The notes: a model not told the origin generated them from the sequence alone. Numbered from the stretch's first letter, positions 37,218-47,109 are shown. The stretch: DNA of 64,000 bases from UBA7434 sp042090785 (GCA_042090785.1 JBELIP010000003.1:62001-126000); one strand, 5' to 3'. Made by a program: numbers and translations.

Positions 37218-39479
37218 TTAACCAACATTCAGTACTAACTGATCTTTTTTCACAGTGATATTCACTGTACCGCCAGACGCAGACAGCTCACCAAATAACA
37301 CCAGCTCGGCCAACGGCTTTTTAATATGTTGCTGGATAACACGTGCCATTGGCCTCGCGCCCATATGCACATCGTAACCTTTGTCGACTAACCACTGACG
37401 CGCTTTTGTATCAACTTCAAGCAATACTGATTTATCATCAAGCTGTGTTTGTAGTTGAATCAGGAACTTATCAACAACAGTTAATATAACATCTTCGCTT
37501 AATGGTGCGAATTGAATAATAGAATCTAAACGGTTTCTAAACTCAGGAGTAAACATTTTGTTCACCGCTTCCATACCGTCGGTGCTGTGATCCTGATGGG
37601 TAAAACCAATGCTTCTTCGGCTAATAGACTCGGCACCCGCGTTAGTTGTCATAATCAAAACCACATTACGGAAGTCAGCTTTGCGACCGTTATTGTCAGT
37701 AAGTGTACCGTGATCCATTACCTGCAATAACAGGTTAAAGACTTCTGGATGCGCTTTTTCTATTTCATCGAGCAGCACAACACAGTGTGGGGTCTTAGTG
37801 ACAGCATCCGTCAGCAAGCCACCCTGATCAAAACCAACATAACCTGGAGGCGCACCAATTAAACGTGAAACGGTGTGACGCTCCATATACTCTGACATAT
37901 CAAAGCGAATAAGCTCCATACCCATTACCGAAGCTAACTGACTGCTCACTTCTGTTTTACCAACACCTGTTGGGCCAGCAAATAAGAATGAACCAATTGG
38001 CTTATCTGGCGAAGTTAAACCTGCACGCGAAAGCTTGATTGATGCAGAAAGCACTTCAATAGCTGGGTCCTGACCAAACACAACATGCTTGAGGTTTTCT
38101 TCTAATTTACCCAGCGAGTCTTTATCCGAAGAGCTCACATGCTTAGGTGGAATATGGGCAATTTTAGCAACGACTGATTCAATCTCAGTAACGCCAATTT
38201 TCTTTTTGCGCTTAGCTACGGGTATTAGGCGCTGATATGCCCCCGCCTCATCAATCACATCAATAGCTTTATCAGGCAAAAAACGCTCATTAATGTAGCG
38301 AGCCGCTAAATCTGATGCTGCACGCAAAGCTTTATCGGTATAAGTAATATCGTGATGCGCCTCAAAATTAGACTTAAGCCCTTTAAGTATTTTGTAGGTG
38401 TCGTCAGCACTTGGCTCGTTAACATCAATTTTCTGAAAACGACGCGATAAAGCACGATCTTTGTCGAAAATAGCACGATATTCTTGAAACGTCGTAGAGC
38501 CTAAGCAGCGCATTTCGCCAGAGCTTAACAGCGGCTTTAATAGGTTAGAGGCGTCCATAACACCACCCGAAGCCGCACCAGCGCCAATAATGGTATGAAT
38601 CTCATCAATGAATAACACTGAATCATCACGCTTTTTCAATTCACCAAGTAAGGCCTTAAAGCGCTTTTCAAAATCACCGCGATACTTAGTACCCGCCAAT
38701 AAAGCACCTAGGTCAAGTGAGTAAACAATACTGTTTTCAAGAATTTCAGGGACTTGATTATCGACAATACGTTTGGCAAGACCTTCGGCAATAGCCGTTT
38801 TACCCACACCCGCCTCACCCACTAACAGTGGATTATTTTTACGACGACGCGCCAATATTTGTACCGTGCGCTCAACTTCTTGCTCGCGACCAATTAATGG
38901 ATCTATGCGCCCAGCTTCTGCTTCAGCGTTTAAGTTAACTGCATAAGCCTCTAACGGATCCTTAGAAGTACCGCCCTCTATTGCAGCACCATCATCACCC
39001 ACTTGCTCATCATGCTGTTCAGAAGGCGTTTCGTTGTGGCCTGACACTTTAGAAATACCATGGCTAATGTAGTTAACAATATCAATGCGAGCCACGCTCT
39101 GATCTTTTAATAAATAAACTGCCTGGCTTTCTTGCTCACTAAAAATAGCCACTAAGACATTAGCGCCGCTAACTTCTTTTTTACCTGAAGATTGAACATG
39201 AAAAACCGCACGCTGTAATACACGCTGAAAACCCAATGTAGGCTGCGTATCACGCTCTTCATCAGTTTCGGCAAGCAATGGCGTGGTTGAGTTAATAAAC
39301 TCAATGAGAGAGTTGCTCAGTTTTTTGACCTCTACACCACAAGCAGTGAGAACGTCAGATGCATCTTGATTATCAAGCATTGCCAAAAGCAAATGCTCAA
39401 CCGTCATAAATTCATGTCGCTTATTGCGCGCAACTTTAAATGCGCTATTAAGAGTACTTTCTAGCTCTTTATTGAGCAT
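37218..39479 (-). CDS. clpA: ClpA, ATPase subunit of ClpAP protease
   Basis: Hexameric unfoldase that feeds substrates to ClpP. The 753 aa include an N-terminal Clp_N domain that binds ClpS (MLNKELESTLNSAFKVARNK), the first AAA+ module (GEAGVGKTAIAEGLA; LFIDEIHTIIGAG) and the second AAA+ module (FAGPTGVGKTEVSSQLA; VLLDEIEKAHPEV). The ClpP-binding IGF-type loop is probably in the second module. It follows clpS by 48 bp on the same strand; clpP is not in the window. Confidence 0.98.
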   Translation of the reverse strand: MLNKELESTLNSAFKVARNKRHEFMTVEHLLLAMLDNQDASDVLTACGVEVKKLSNSLIEFINSTTPLLAETDEERDTQPTLGFQRVLQRAVFHVQSSGKKEVSGANVLVAIFSEQESQAVYLLKDQSVARIDIVNYISHGISKVSGHNETPSEQHDEQVGDDGAAIEGGTSKDPLEAYAVNLNAEAEAGRIDPLIGREQEVERTVQILARRRKNNPLLVGEAGVGKTAIAEGLAKRIVDNQVPEILENSIVYSLDLGALLAGTKYRGDFEKRFKALLGELKKRDDSVLFIDEIHTIIGAGAASGGVMDASNLLKPLLSSGEMRCLGSTTFQEYRAIFDKDRALSRRFQKIDVNEPSADDTYKILKGLKSNFEAHHDITYTDKALRAASDLAARYINERFLPDKAIDVIDEAGAYQRLIPVAKRKKKIGVTEIESVVAKIAHIPPKHVSSSDKDSLGKLEENLKHVVFGQDPAIEVLSASIKLSRAGLTSPDKPIGSFLFAGPTGVGKTEVSSQLASVMGMELIRFDMSEYMERHTVSRLIGAPPGYVGFDQGGLLTDAVTKTPHCVVLLDEIEKAHPEVFNLLLQVMDHGTLTDNNGRKADFRNVVLIMTTNAGAESISRRSIGFTHQDHSTDGMEAVNKMFTPEFRNRLDSIIQFAPLSEDVILTVVDKFLIQLQTQLDDKSVLLEVDTKARQWLVDKGYDVHMGARPMARVIQQHIKKPLAELVLFGELSASGGTVNITVKKDQLVLNVG

Positions 39480-39527
39480 ACTACTACTTCCTCGGACTGC
39501 TAACTCTTATATTAAAAACAGAGAACA

Positions 39528-39908
39528 TTATTCTTCTTTGAATGACTCTATTTCACACAAAAGCGGGTGCTGACTTTCTCGGGCATACTGGTTGACCAAA
39601 GAAGCTTTTGTTTCTGCAATATCGCGTGTGTAAGAACCACAAACTGCGCGCCCCATAGTATGTACAGTTAACATAACTCGGGTTGCTGCTTCGCGATCAA
39701 GATTAAAAAAGGTCTCCATCACTTCGACTACAAACTCCATCGGCGTATAGTCATCGTTCAGCATAACCACGTTATACATGGATGGGACTTCAAGCTTGGG
39801 CTTCGATTCTTCAACCGCAAACGCTAAATCGCCATCATGCTCTTCATCTGCTGCATCACCGCTCATTAATAAGGGTAGTAGATATTCATTATTTTGAGAA
39901 TTTTTCAT
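39528..39908 (-). CDS. clpS: ClpS adaptor for N-degron substrates
   Basis: Adaptor that hands proteins with N-terminal Leu, Phe, Tyr or Trp to ClpA. The 126 aa include the core motif YNVVMLNDDYTPMEFVVEVM with the substrate-pocket residues, and VMLTVHTMGRAVCGSYTRDI. The N-terminal extension (about 40 residues, acidic) is longer than in E. coli (106 aa). Upstream of clpA; divergent from cspD. Confidence 0.97.
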   Translation of the reverse strand: MKNSQNNEYLLPLLMSGDAADEEHDGDLAFAVEESKPKLEVPSMYNVVMLNDDYTPMEFVVEVMETFFNLDREAATRVMLTVHTMGRAVCGSYTRDIAETKASLVNQYARESQHPLLCEIESFKEE

Positions 39909-40191
39909 CTTATTTATTTACCACTTAATGCAAAATTTGTTGTCCATGATACAGCGTGTTTAGCTTTTGTGCTGTTGGGTTTTTACTTGACTATTTGTGT
40001 CTCAGGCGTTAAAAAGAGTCTGTTATGCCCTGTACATTAAAGCCAAGTCGTTGATTATACACTAATTCTTGATTTACTCTATAGCTTAAACGCCTAAATC
40101 CGATAAAGAATTTTCGATATTTGGATACAGAATACTTAAGATTAGATAAATTAACGGCAAGGATAACAACTGAACTGAAGGATTAACTACT

Positions 40192-40506
40192 ATGCAAACA
40201 GGTGTGGTGAAATGGTTCAATAACGCTAAAGGATATGGCTTTATTTTAACCGATACAGATAACAAAGATGTATTTGCACATTATTCGGCCGTCGAAATGG
40301 AAGGCTACCGAACGTTAAGAGCCGGTCAATGTGTAGGATTTGAATCAATTGATGGCCCCAAAGGCCTTCATGCCGTCAGTATCACAATACTGACCGAGGC
40401 ACCCAATGTCGTCGGCGAGCCCAGAAATGCCAGCATTCCGCTTGATACCGATATTGCCTCTGAAATTGAATCCGCCCCTAACGAAGAAGCTGAGCTCGCC
40501 GTTTAA
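40192..40506 (+). CDS. cspD: CspD-like cold-shock-domain protein
   Basis: Nucleic-acid-binding cold-shock domain at residues 1-67 with RNP1 (KGYGFI) and RNP2 (VFAHY), then an acidic C-terminal tail (SEIESAPNEEAELAV). The 104-aa length and position next to clpS match cspD genes; E. coli CspD inhibits replication in stationary phase. That role is assumed by family here. Confidence 0.93.
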   Translation: MQTGVVKWFNNAKGYGFILTDTDNKDVFAHYSAVEMEGYRTLRAGQCVGFESIDGPKGLHAVSITILTEAPNVVGEPRNASIPLDTDIASEIESAPNEEAELAV

Positions 40507-40564
40507 GCCTTGCTGCAAGCTGACACTCATTCACTGGTGCGACACTTCAAACTAAAGAGATAAA

Positions 40565-40600
40565 CACAAAAAAGCCGACGCTAGCGTCGGCTTTTTTGTG
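40565..40600. terminator. Bidirectional terminator between cspD and icd
   Basis: 36-bp perfect inverted repeat: GCCGACGCT stem with A-run before and T-run after, symmetric, between convergent genes. Confidence 0.95.
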
Positions 40601-40626
40601 ACTTTAATTTGGCCACTATCCAGCAA

Positions 40627-41883
40627 TTAATCCATATGCTTAATAATAGCTTCACCAAACTCTGAACACTTCAACAATGTTGCATCGCCCATTAAGCGCT
40701 CAAAATCATAAGTAACCGTCTTAGCTGCAATTGCACCCTCGACACCACTTACCACCAAATCAGCGGCCTCGTTCCAGCCAAGATGTCGTAACATCATTTC
40801 TGCTGACAAGATAACCGAACCCGGATTAACCTTATCCTGACCAGCATACTTAGGCGCAGTACCATGAGTCGCTTCAAATAAAGCAATATCATCAGATAAA
40901 TTAGCACCCGGTGCGATACCAATACCACCGACCTGTGCAGCAAGCGCATCAGAAATATAGTCGCCATTAAGGTTTAGCGTAGCAATAACGCTGTACTCAT
41001 CAGGACGAAGTAAAATCTGCTGTAACATAGCATCAGCAATCACATCCTTAATGATAATCTCTTTGCCTGTCACAGGATTCTTCATAGTCATCCATGGGCC
41101 GCCATCTAACAGCTCAGCACCAAACTCTTCTTTAGCTAACTCATAGCCCCACTCTTTAAAAGCGCCTTCGGTAAACTTCATGATGTTACCTTTGTGGACC
41201 AATGTCACAGAAGGTAAATCTTGGTCAATACAGTATTGAATAGCTTTACGCACTAAACGCTTTGTACCTTGCGATGAAACCGGCTTAACGCCTATCCCGC
41301 AATCGCTAGGAAAACGAATTTTTGATACACCCATTTCATCACGCATAAACGCAATAACTTTATCAGCTTCTTCTGTACCAGCTTTCCACTCAATACCCGC
41401 ATAAATATCTTCAGAGTTTTCACGAAAGATAACCATGTCTGTTTTTTGAGGCTCTTTAACCGGTGAAGGCACGCCAGAAAACCAGCGAACAGGACGCTGA
41501 CAGACATACAAATCTAACTCTTGCCTTAAGGCGACGTTTAAAGAACGAAAACCACCACCGACCGGCGTTGTTAACGGCCCTTTAATGGCCACTTTATATT
41601 CACGAATAGCATCTAGCGTTTCTGCTGGGAACCAATCACCTTCGTATTTTTCGGCCGCTTTCTCGCCGTTATAAATTTCCATCCAGGCAATTGAACGCTT
41701 ACCGTCGTAAGCTTTGGCAACAGCAGCATTAGTTACTGCTAGCATTGGCGGCGTAACATCAACGCCAATTCCATCACCTTCAATGTAAGGTATGATTGGA
41801 CAATCAGGAACAGAAATAGAACCATCGGCATTGTTAGTGATTTTTGCACCATCTTCAGGCACAACAATATGTTGATATCCCAT
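40627..41883 (-). CDS. icd: NADP-dependent isocitrate dehydrogenase
   Basis: Oxidises isocitrate to 2-oxoglutarate in the TCA cycle. The 418-aa protein matches the E. coli type: IPYIEGDGIGVDVTPPM, GPLTTPVGGGFRSLNVALRQ with the phosphorylatable serine in the substrate pocket, VIFRENSEDIYAGIEW, and the coenzyme loop ATHGTAPKYAGQDKVNPGS. Likely controlled by AceK-type phosphorylation elsewhere (family knowledge). Convergent with cspD, divergent from rluE. Confidence 0.98.
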   Translation of the reverse strand: MGYQHIVVPEDGAKITNNADGSISVPDCPIIPYIEGDGIGVDVTPPMLAVTNAAVAKAYDGKRSIAWMEIYNGEKAAEKYEGDWFPAETLDAIREYKVAIKGPLTTPVGGGFRSLNVALRQELDLYVCQRPVRWFSGVPSPVKEPQKTDMVIFRENSEDIYAGIEWKAGTEEADKVIAFMRDEMGVSKIRFPSDCGIGVKPVSSQGTKRLVRKAIQYCIDQDLPSVTLVHKGNIMKFTEGAFKEWGYELAKEEFGAELLDGGPWMTMKNPVTGKEIIIKDVIADAMLQQILLRPDEYSVIATLNLNGDYISDALAAQVGGIGIAPGANLSDDIALFEATHGTAPKYAGQDKVNPGSVILSAEMMLRHLGWNEAADLVVSGVEGAIAAKTVTYDFERLMGDATLLKCSEFGEAIIKHMD

Positions 41884-42198
41884 GTTTAGGAGTACTCCGT
41901 TAAAATTACGTTTGCTACTATTACGTTTGCTACTACGTATTGGTTAAAAAAAGATTTTCGTGGACAGTTAACCACGACAGTCTATGAATTTGATCAGGGC
42001 TCTTGATAAGGAATAACGACTCATTAAACCCAAAGCTTGAGGCCAGAGCACTACTAGCAAGTGCTTGTTAAGCTTATTTTTCGCGCGGCATTGTACCACC
42101 GCAACAAGCATAATGTCGTTACCCAAAGGGCATTTAAGCGCTTTACTACCAATAATGGCAGCTCAACTGGTCATAACCAATAAAATAGGAATTCTAAA
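41884..42198. other. Divergent icd / rluE intergenic region
   Basis: About 315 bp with promoters for both genes. It includes a 15-bp tandem duplication close to icd. The open frame reading across its right half is out of phase with rluE and has no support as a gene. Confidence 0.55.
41905..41934. repeat. 15-bp perfect tandem duplication upstream of icd
   Basis: ATTACGTTTGCTACT twice, directly adjoining, 22 bp from the icd start codon. It lies in the icd leader, so it may alter the 5' UTR. Confidence 0.9.
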
Positions 42199-42843
42199 GT
42201 GGAGCTTTTACTGCTCAACAAACCTTATCAAGTTTTATGTCAGTTTACCGACAAAAATAATATTGCCGAAAATTCAAACTATAATGATAAAAAACAGCCT
42301 TCACAACGCAGCACCCTATCGCAATTTATTGACCGCCCAAACTATTACCCTGCGGGCCGTCTCGATTACTTATCTGAAGGGCTGCTCATACTCACCGACA
42401 ACGGTGCTATGCAATCACGTATTACTGAGCCGACCCAAAAAATGGAGAAGTCCTATTGGGTACAAGTAGAAGGCTCGCCCTCTAAAGATGCGCTATCCCA
42501 ACTAAGAAAAGGCATTATGCTCAATGATGGCTTAACCCTGCCCGCTCGCGCCGAAATCATGGCCGAGCCACCAGCAGTTTGGGATAGAGAGCCTCCGGTG
42601 ATTGAACACCGACAGCAAAATAGTCAATGGGTAAACATCAGCATTCGCCAAGGTAAGAATCGTCAAATTCGGCGCATGATGGCTAGCGTTGGCCACCCCG
42701 TTCTTCGCTTAATACGCCACCAAGTAGGACCATGGAAATTAGACGATTTAAAATCAGGTGAAAGCAAAATCGTTCACGTTAACCTGCCAACTGACAGTAA
42801 AAAATCTCACTCAAAAGGCAAGGCAAGAGGCCGTCGTAGGTAA
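42199..42843 (+). CDS. rluE: 23S rRNA pseudouridine synthase RluE
   Basis: RsuA-family pseudouridine synthase; RluE modifies U2457 of 23S rRNA. The 214 aa include the catalytic motif PAGRLDYLSEGLLILTDNG (Asp of RLD), KSYWVQVEG and GKNRQIRRMMASVGHPVLRL. GTG start chosen because AGGA lies 8 nt upstream and the protein begins directly with the conserved LLLLNKPYQVLCQF. The neighbour icd is the same as in E. coli. The tail is basic (KSHSKGKARGRRR). Confidence 0.93.
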   Translation: MELLLLNKPYQVLCQFTDKNNIAENSNYNDKKQPSQRSTLSQFIDRPNYYPAGRLDYLSEGLLILTDNGAMQSRITEPTQKMEKSYWVQVEGSPSKDALSQLRKGIMLNDGLTLPARAEIMAEPPAVWDREPPVIEHRQQNSQWVNISIRQGKNRQIRRMMASVGHPVLRLIRHQVGPWKLDDLKSGESKIVHVNLPTDSKKSHSKGKARGRRR

Positions 42844-42966
42844 TTTTTTTCTAACAAAGAGAATCTAGTACGGTAAAATTTAAAAAAAACGCTAAGCTCT
42901 ATTAATAGCACAATTGACTTAGAGCAACTTTTGCTGAAAAACATGTAAAGCCTGCACATTAACTGG

Positions 42967-43476
42967 ATGTTAAAACCTGTAACCATGAGTACAAAAAACA
43001 ATCAGAAAGAAGTAGTAAATGAGGCCCAATGCTTCACTCCACATGTAACCGTTGCCGTTGTCGTTGAACGCAATGGTCAATTTTTAATGGTTGAAGAATA
43101 CTCATCTGGCGGCAAGGCCGTTATCAACCAACCTGCAGGGCACCTAGAAGCCAACGAAACATTAATCGAGGCTGCAATAAGAGAAACCTTAGAAGAAACC
43201 CGTTGGCATGTAGAAATTACTGGCGTGCTGAATATGAACCTCTATTTATCGCCCAATAACGGTGTCACCTATCATCGAACCACGTTTATCGGCTCAGCAA
43301 TAAAAGAAGACCCCCATTCGCCATTAGACGATGGCATTATTCAAGCCTTGTGGCTCACGCCAGAAGAAGTCGACGCTAGAAAAGATCAGCATCGTAGCCC
43401 GGTTGTCAGTAAAGCCATTCAGCAATACCTCAATGACCCACATTATCCTTTGGCCATGATTGCCGATTACCGTTAG
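42967..43476 (+). CDS. nudJ: NUDIX hydrolase, NudJ-like
   Basis: Nucleoside (di/tri)phosphate or thiamine-pyrophosphate hydrolase. The 169 aa include the Nudix box GHLEANETLIEAAIRETLEE (the REtxEE catalytic residues). Located directly before mnmA, as nudJ is in E. coli. Two ATGs exist (residues 1 and 7), neither with a clear ribosome site; the longer one is reported. Confidence 0.9.
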   Translation: MLKPVTMSTKNNQKEVVNEAQCFTPHVTVAVVVERNGQFLMVEEYSSGGKAVINQPAGHLEANETLIEAAIRETLEETRWHVEITGVLNMNLYLSPNNGVTYHRTTFIGSAIKEDPHSPLDDGIIQALWLTPEEVDARKDQHRSPVVSKAIQQYLNDPHYPLAMIADYR

Positions 43477-43565
43477 AATAGCCTCACTTTAGACTAACGG
43501 CGCCAGCCTTAATGCTTTTTACCCATCCGCGCGCCCCATATATTTTGAGAAACCAACCTTAAACC

Positions 43566-44663
43566 ATGAGCACAGTGATTGTCGGCATTTCAGGCGGCGT
43601 TGATTCATCCGTAACCGCTTTAGAACTGCTCAACCAAGGGCATAACGTTGAAGCCCTGTTTATGAAAAACTGGGACGAGGACGACGGCACTGAATACTGC
43701 ACCGCTCGCACCGACCTTGAAGATGCCATGCGCGTCTGCGATAAACTCAACATTGAATTACACACGGTGAACTTTGCTCAACAGTACTGGGATAATGTAT
43801 TCGAGCATTTCCTAGCGGAATACCACGCAGGCCGAACACCCAACCCAGATGTACTCTGCAACCGAGAAATCAAATTCAAAGTATTTGCCGATTACGCCGA
43901 AAAACTCGGTGCAGACTTTATTGCTACCGGCCACTATGCCAGAACCTCTCATGGGAACTCTAACGGCAACGGTCATAGTTCTACTCGCTTACTAAAAGGA
44001 TTAGATCACAACAAAGATCAAAGTTATTTTCTGCATGCAGTTTCACAGCAGCAATTAGCAAAAACCTTATTTCCCATTGGTGAAATGGAAAAATCATCAG
44101 TGCGCGCAATTGCCAAAAAAGCTGGCTTAGTCACGCACAACAAAAAGGACAGTACTGGAATTTGCTTTATCGGCGAGCGACGCTTTAAAGACTTTCTTGA
44201 GCGCTACTTACACGCTGATCCAGGCCCCATTGTCGATGACCTGAATAATCCCATGGGCGAACACAGCGGATTAATGTTCCATACCATTGGACAACGACAA
44301 GGTTTAGGGATTGGTGGCGTGGCTAATGCAGCACAAGCGCCTTGGTATGTTGCCGAAAAACGCCTCGAGGATAACACTTTAATTGTGGTGCAAGGCAATG
44401 AGCACGAACGACTCTACAGCAATACATTAATCGCCATAGACAGCCACTGGATTGGTGATAAACCAGAACTGCCTTTTAGCTGTACTGCCAAAACACGCTA
44501 CCGACAAGAAGACCAAGTTTGCAGCATCATCAGCGACGACAATGGCCAGTTATCGGTCGCTTTTGAACAAGCCCAGCGCGCTATTACGCCCGGCCAATAT
44601 ATCGTCTTTTACGATAACGACCACTGCCTAGGCGGTGCCGTTATCCAGCAAGCCTTTAAATAA
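43566..44663 (+). CDS. mnmA: tRNA-specific 2-thiouridylase MnmA
   Basis: Thiolates U34 of tRNA-Lys, -Glu and -Gln using sulfur relayed by the Tus proteins. The 365 aa include the PP-loop SGGVDSSV (9-16), the catalytic cysteines Cys98 (NPDVLCNREIKF) and Cys200 (DSTGICFIGERRF), and the typical beta-barrel end. Neighbours nudJ upstream and purB downstream. The gene that normally lies between mnmA and purB (hflD) is absent: only 161 bp separate them. Confidence 0.98.
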   Translation: MSTVIVGISGGVDSSVTALELLNQGHNVEALFMKNWDEDDGTEYCTARTDLEDAMRVCDKLNIELHTVNFAQQYWDNVFEHFLAEYHAGRTPNPDVLCNREIKFKVFADYAEKLGADFIATGHYARTSHGNSNGNGHSSTRLLKGLDHNKDQSYFLHAVSQQQLAKTLFPIGEMEKSSVRAIAKKAGLVTHNKKDSTGICFIGERRFKDFLERYLHADPGPIVDDLNNPMGEHSGLMFHTIGQRQGLGIGGVANAAQAPWYVAEKRLEDNTLIVVQGNEHERLYSNTLIAIDSHWIGDKPELPFSCTAKTRYRQEDQVCSIISDDNGQLSVAFEQAQRAITPGQYIVFYDNDHCLGGAVIQQAFK

Positions 44664-44824
44664 GCTACAGACTATAGCAGAAGTAAATTTGCACGCCCTC
44701 AGCGTTTGACTCAATGTGCGCTTTTGCGCATAGTAGCGACCTCTAACAATGCCGCCAGCCCAGCGTTTTTAGCCATTTTTTGCGTTTGCGGTAACCGTCT
44801 TCGACCAACCAGAAAGAATTTATT

Positions 44825-46186
44825 ATGCCCACTGAACTTAAAGCCGTATCCCCTATTGATGGACGTTATGCCAGCAAAACAACTCCTCTAACAGATATTT
44901 TTAGCGAATACGGCCTTATAGCCGCCCGCGTATTAGTTGAAGTGCGCTGGCTACAAGCGCTTGCCGAACAACCGGGTATTACTGAACTGCCCGCTCTTAG
45001 TGAAACCTCTATTAATGCGCTTAACAATATTGTTAGTAATTTTAGCGAAGCCGACGCCGAAGCAATTAAAAATATTGAACGAACAACAAATCACGACGTT
45101 AAAGCTATTGAATACTTTCTTAAAGACAAACTCGAAAGCATTCCAGAGCTTGCAGCCGCAAAAGAGTTTATTCACTTTGCTTGCACCTCCGAAGACATAA
45201 ACAACCTTTCGCATGCCGTAATGCTTCAAGCAGGTAAGCAAACCTTAATACCGGTAATGAATCGTATTATCGACACACTTACCACTTATGTAAAAGAATG
45301 GGCGGCACAACCCATGCTATCGCGCACCCATGGTCAAACAGCCAGCCCGACTACTGTTGGTAAAGAGTTTGCCAATGTCGTTGCTCGCTTACGAAGACAA
45401 ATTGCGCAATTAGAAGCCACCGAAATACTGGGCAAAATGAATGGCGCTGTAGGCAACTACAATGCGCATTTATCTGCCTACCCCAATATCGACTGGCAAG
45501 CACACAGTCAAAATTTTGTAGAGAGCCTAGGCTTAACGTGGAACCCCTACACCACTCAAATAGAGCCGCATGATTATATTGCTGAGCTATTTCACAATAT
45601 CGCTCGGTTTAACACCATTATCATCGATTTCGATAGAGACATTTGGGCCTATATTTCACGTGGTTTTTTCAAGCAAAAACAAATCGAAGGCGAAATTGGC
45701 TCATCGACCATGCCACATAAAGTTAACCCTATTGATTTTGAAAACTCCGAAGGCAACCTAGGTCTGGCTAATGCCGTACTTGGACATATGGCCGAAAAAC
45801 TACCTATCTCACGCTGGCAGCGTGACCTAACAGATTCTACCGTTCTTAGAAATATGGGCGTAGGATTTGCTTATAGTCTTATCGCTTATGAAGCTACGCT
45901 TAAAGGCCTCGGCAAACTTCAATTAAATTCCGAAGTCATTGATGACGACTTAGACAATGCGTGGGAAGTCTTAGCTGAACCCTTACAAACCATTATGCGA
46001 CGTTATGGCGTAGACGAGCCTTATGAAAAATTGAAAGCGTTAACACGAGGCAAAAAAGTGAATGCTGAATCGTTGGCTGAATTTATTGAGGCATTAGATA
46101 TAGAGCAAGAAGCTAAACTGGCCATGCTAGCATTAACGCCTGCCAACTATATTGGCCAAGCTGAACAACTGGCCAAGAACATATAA
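44825..46186 (+). CDS. purB: Adenylosuccinate lyase
   Basis: Acts twice in purine synthesis, releasing fumarate from SAICAR and from adenylosuccinate. The 453 aa include the conserved SPIDGRYA start, TSEDINNLSHAV, the TRTHGQTASPTTVGKE-type region (LSRTHGQTASPTT) and the signature loop GSSTMPHKVNPIDFENSEGN with the catalytic serine. Standard length. Convergent with cysH. Confidence 0.98.
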   Translation: MPTELKAVSPIDGRYASKTTPLTDIFSEYGLIAARVLVEVRWLQALAEQPGITELPALSETSINALNNIVSNFSEADAEAIKNIERTTNHDVKAIEYFLKDKLESIPELAAAKEFIHFACTSEDINNLSHAVMLQAGKQTLIPVMNRIIDTLTTYVKEWAAQPMLSRTHGQTASPTTVGKEFANVVARLRRQIAQLEATEILGKMNGAVGNYNAHLSAYPNIDWQAHSQNFVESLGLTWNPYTTQIEPHDYIAELFHNIARFNTIIIDFDRDIWAYISRGFFKQKQIEGEIGSSTMPHKVNPIDFENSEGNLGLANAVLGHMAEKLPISRWQRDLTDSTVLRNMGVGFAYSLIAYEATLKGLGKLQLNSEVIDDDLDNAWEVLAEPLQTIMRRYGVDEPYEKLKALTRGKKVNAESLAEFIEALDIEQEAKLAMLALTPANYIGQAEQLAKNI

Positions 46187-46243
46187 AAGCATATTTAAAA
46201 ACTTTTATACGTCGTTAGAAAAAATAAACAAACAATAAAGATA

Positions 46244-46273
46244 GGCATAAACGGAAGGCATTCCGTTTATGCC
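46244..46273. terminator. Hairpin between convergent purB and cysH
   Basis: 13-bp perfect stem (GGCATAAACGGAA and complement), 4-nt loop. It overlaps the cysH stop codon. On the minus strand it is followed by a T-rich stretch (TATCTTTATTG). It may serve both genes. Confidence 0.7.
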
Positions 46274-46923
46274 GAAGTATGAAGTCCACATTCACGACCG
46301 TCTTGAACCTTAGTCGGGTCAAAATAATGTCGGCAAGATAACAATGCATTATCCTGCATGTACTGCTCAACCTGCTCATCTGACCAATAGAATAATGGCG
46401 CCACTTTTAAAATACCGCGCGCATCCCAACTTAAAATATCCAAAGTCTTACGGTGCTCTGTTTCTTGCTGGCGAATACCGGTAATCCAAATTTCTGGCTC
46501 CCATTCACTGATTGCCCGATTAAATGGCTCCAATTTAACCTGTCGAGTAAACTCCGTATGCAGCGCCTCATCTTCCATAGTGGGTATGCCGCCCATAACC
46601 GCGTTACGTCGCTCAGACGTCATTAACGGCGAATACACATGATAATCGAGTGGAATCCGCTTAATCAGCTTGTCGGCAACGACATAGGTATCACGTAAGT
46701 TATAACCCGTATCAACCCAGACCGTTGGAACCGTTTGGTCTACCTGACTAATCACGTTAAGCATCACGGCAGCGTTTTTACCAAAGCTAGTCGTAGCAAT
46801 CGTCTTTTTGCCTTGCGCTAATGCCCAAGCAACAATCTCCGCTGCACTGGCATCCCGAAGCTGCTGGTTAATTTTCTCTATATCCACTATCAAAATATCT
46901 TTTATGCATATGGGCAAATTCAT
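46267..46923 (-). CDS. cysH: Phosphoadenylyl-sulfate (PAPS/APS) reductase
   Basis: Reduces activated sulfate to sulfite with electrons from thioredoxin. The PP-loop region is ATTSFGKNAAVMLNVI, followed by PTVWVDTGYN. The C-terminal catalytic Cys is in ECGLH. No paired cysteines of the Fe-S type (CC...CxxC) are visible, favouring a PAPS reductase of the E. coli type. The frame runs upstream to a TTG at 46965; the ATG at 46923 is preferred since GGGCC precedes it and the extension is not family-like. Isolated from other cys genes here, but uses siroheme made by CysG downstream in the pathway. Confidence 0.94.
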   Translation of the reverse strand: MNLPICIKDILIVDIEKINQQLRDASAAEIVAWALAQGKKTIATTSFGKNAAVMLNVISQVDQTVPTVWVDTGYNLRDTYVVADKLIKRIPLDYHVYSPLMTSERRNAVMGGIPTMEDEALHTEFTRQVKLEPFNRAISEWEPEIWITGIRQQETEHRKTLDILSWDARGILKVAPLFYWSDEQVEQYMQDNALLSCRHYFDPTKVQDGRECGLHTSA

Positions 46924-47109
46924 GGCCCATTTCTCAGCCACGCAATTTAGCCGATAGATAAGCAATCACCTAATACTTTAATAGCATAAAGTTATAACAA
47001 AATGATAGGAGCAACCGGTTTAAGCTATTAGAGGCAAGGGGGAAAATTGACGACACTTTTGCAAGAACGCAAGCTTTAGCAAAAACGGGGTTTAAGCAAG
47101 AACGCGGGC

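Noticed and set aside
42065..42469. 134-aa open frame upstream of rluE
   Set aside because: Overlaps rluE in another frame; rluE has clear family motifs and a good ribosome site.
44706..44891. Small open frame between mnmA and purB as a remnant of hflD
   Set aside because: Its sequence does not resemble HflD and it overlaps the purB start in another frame.
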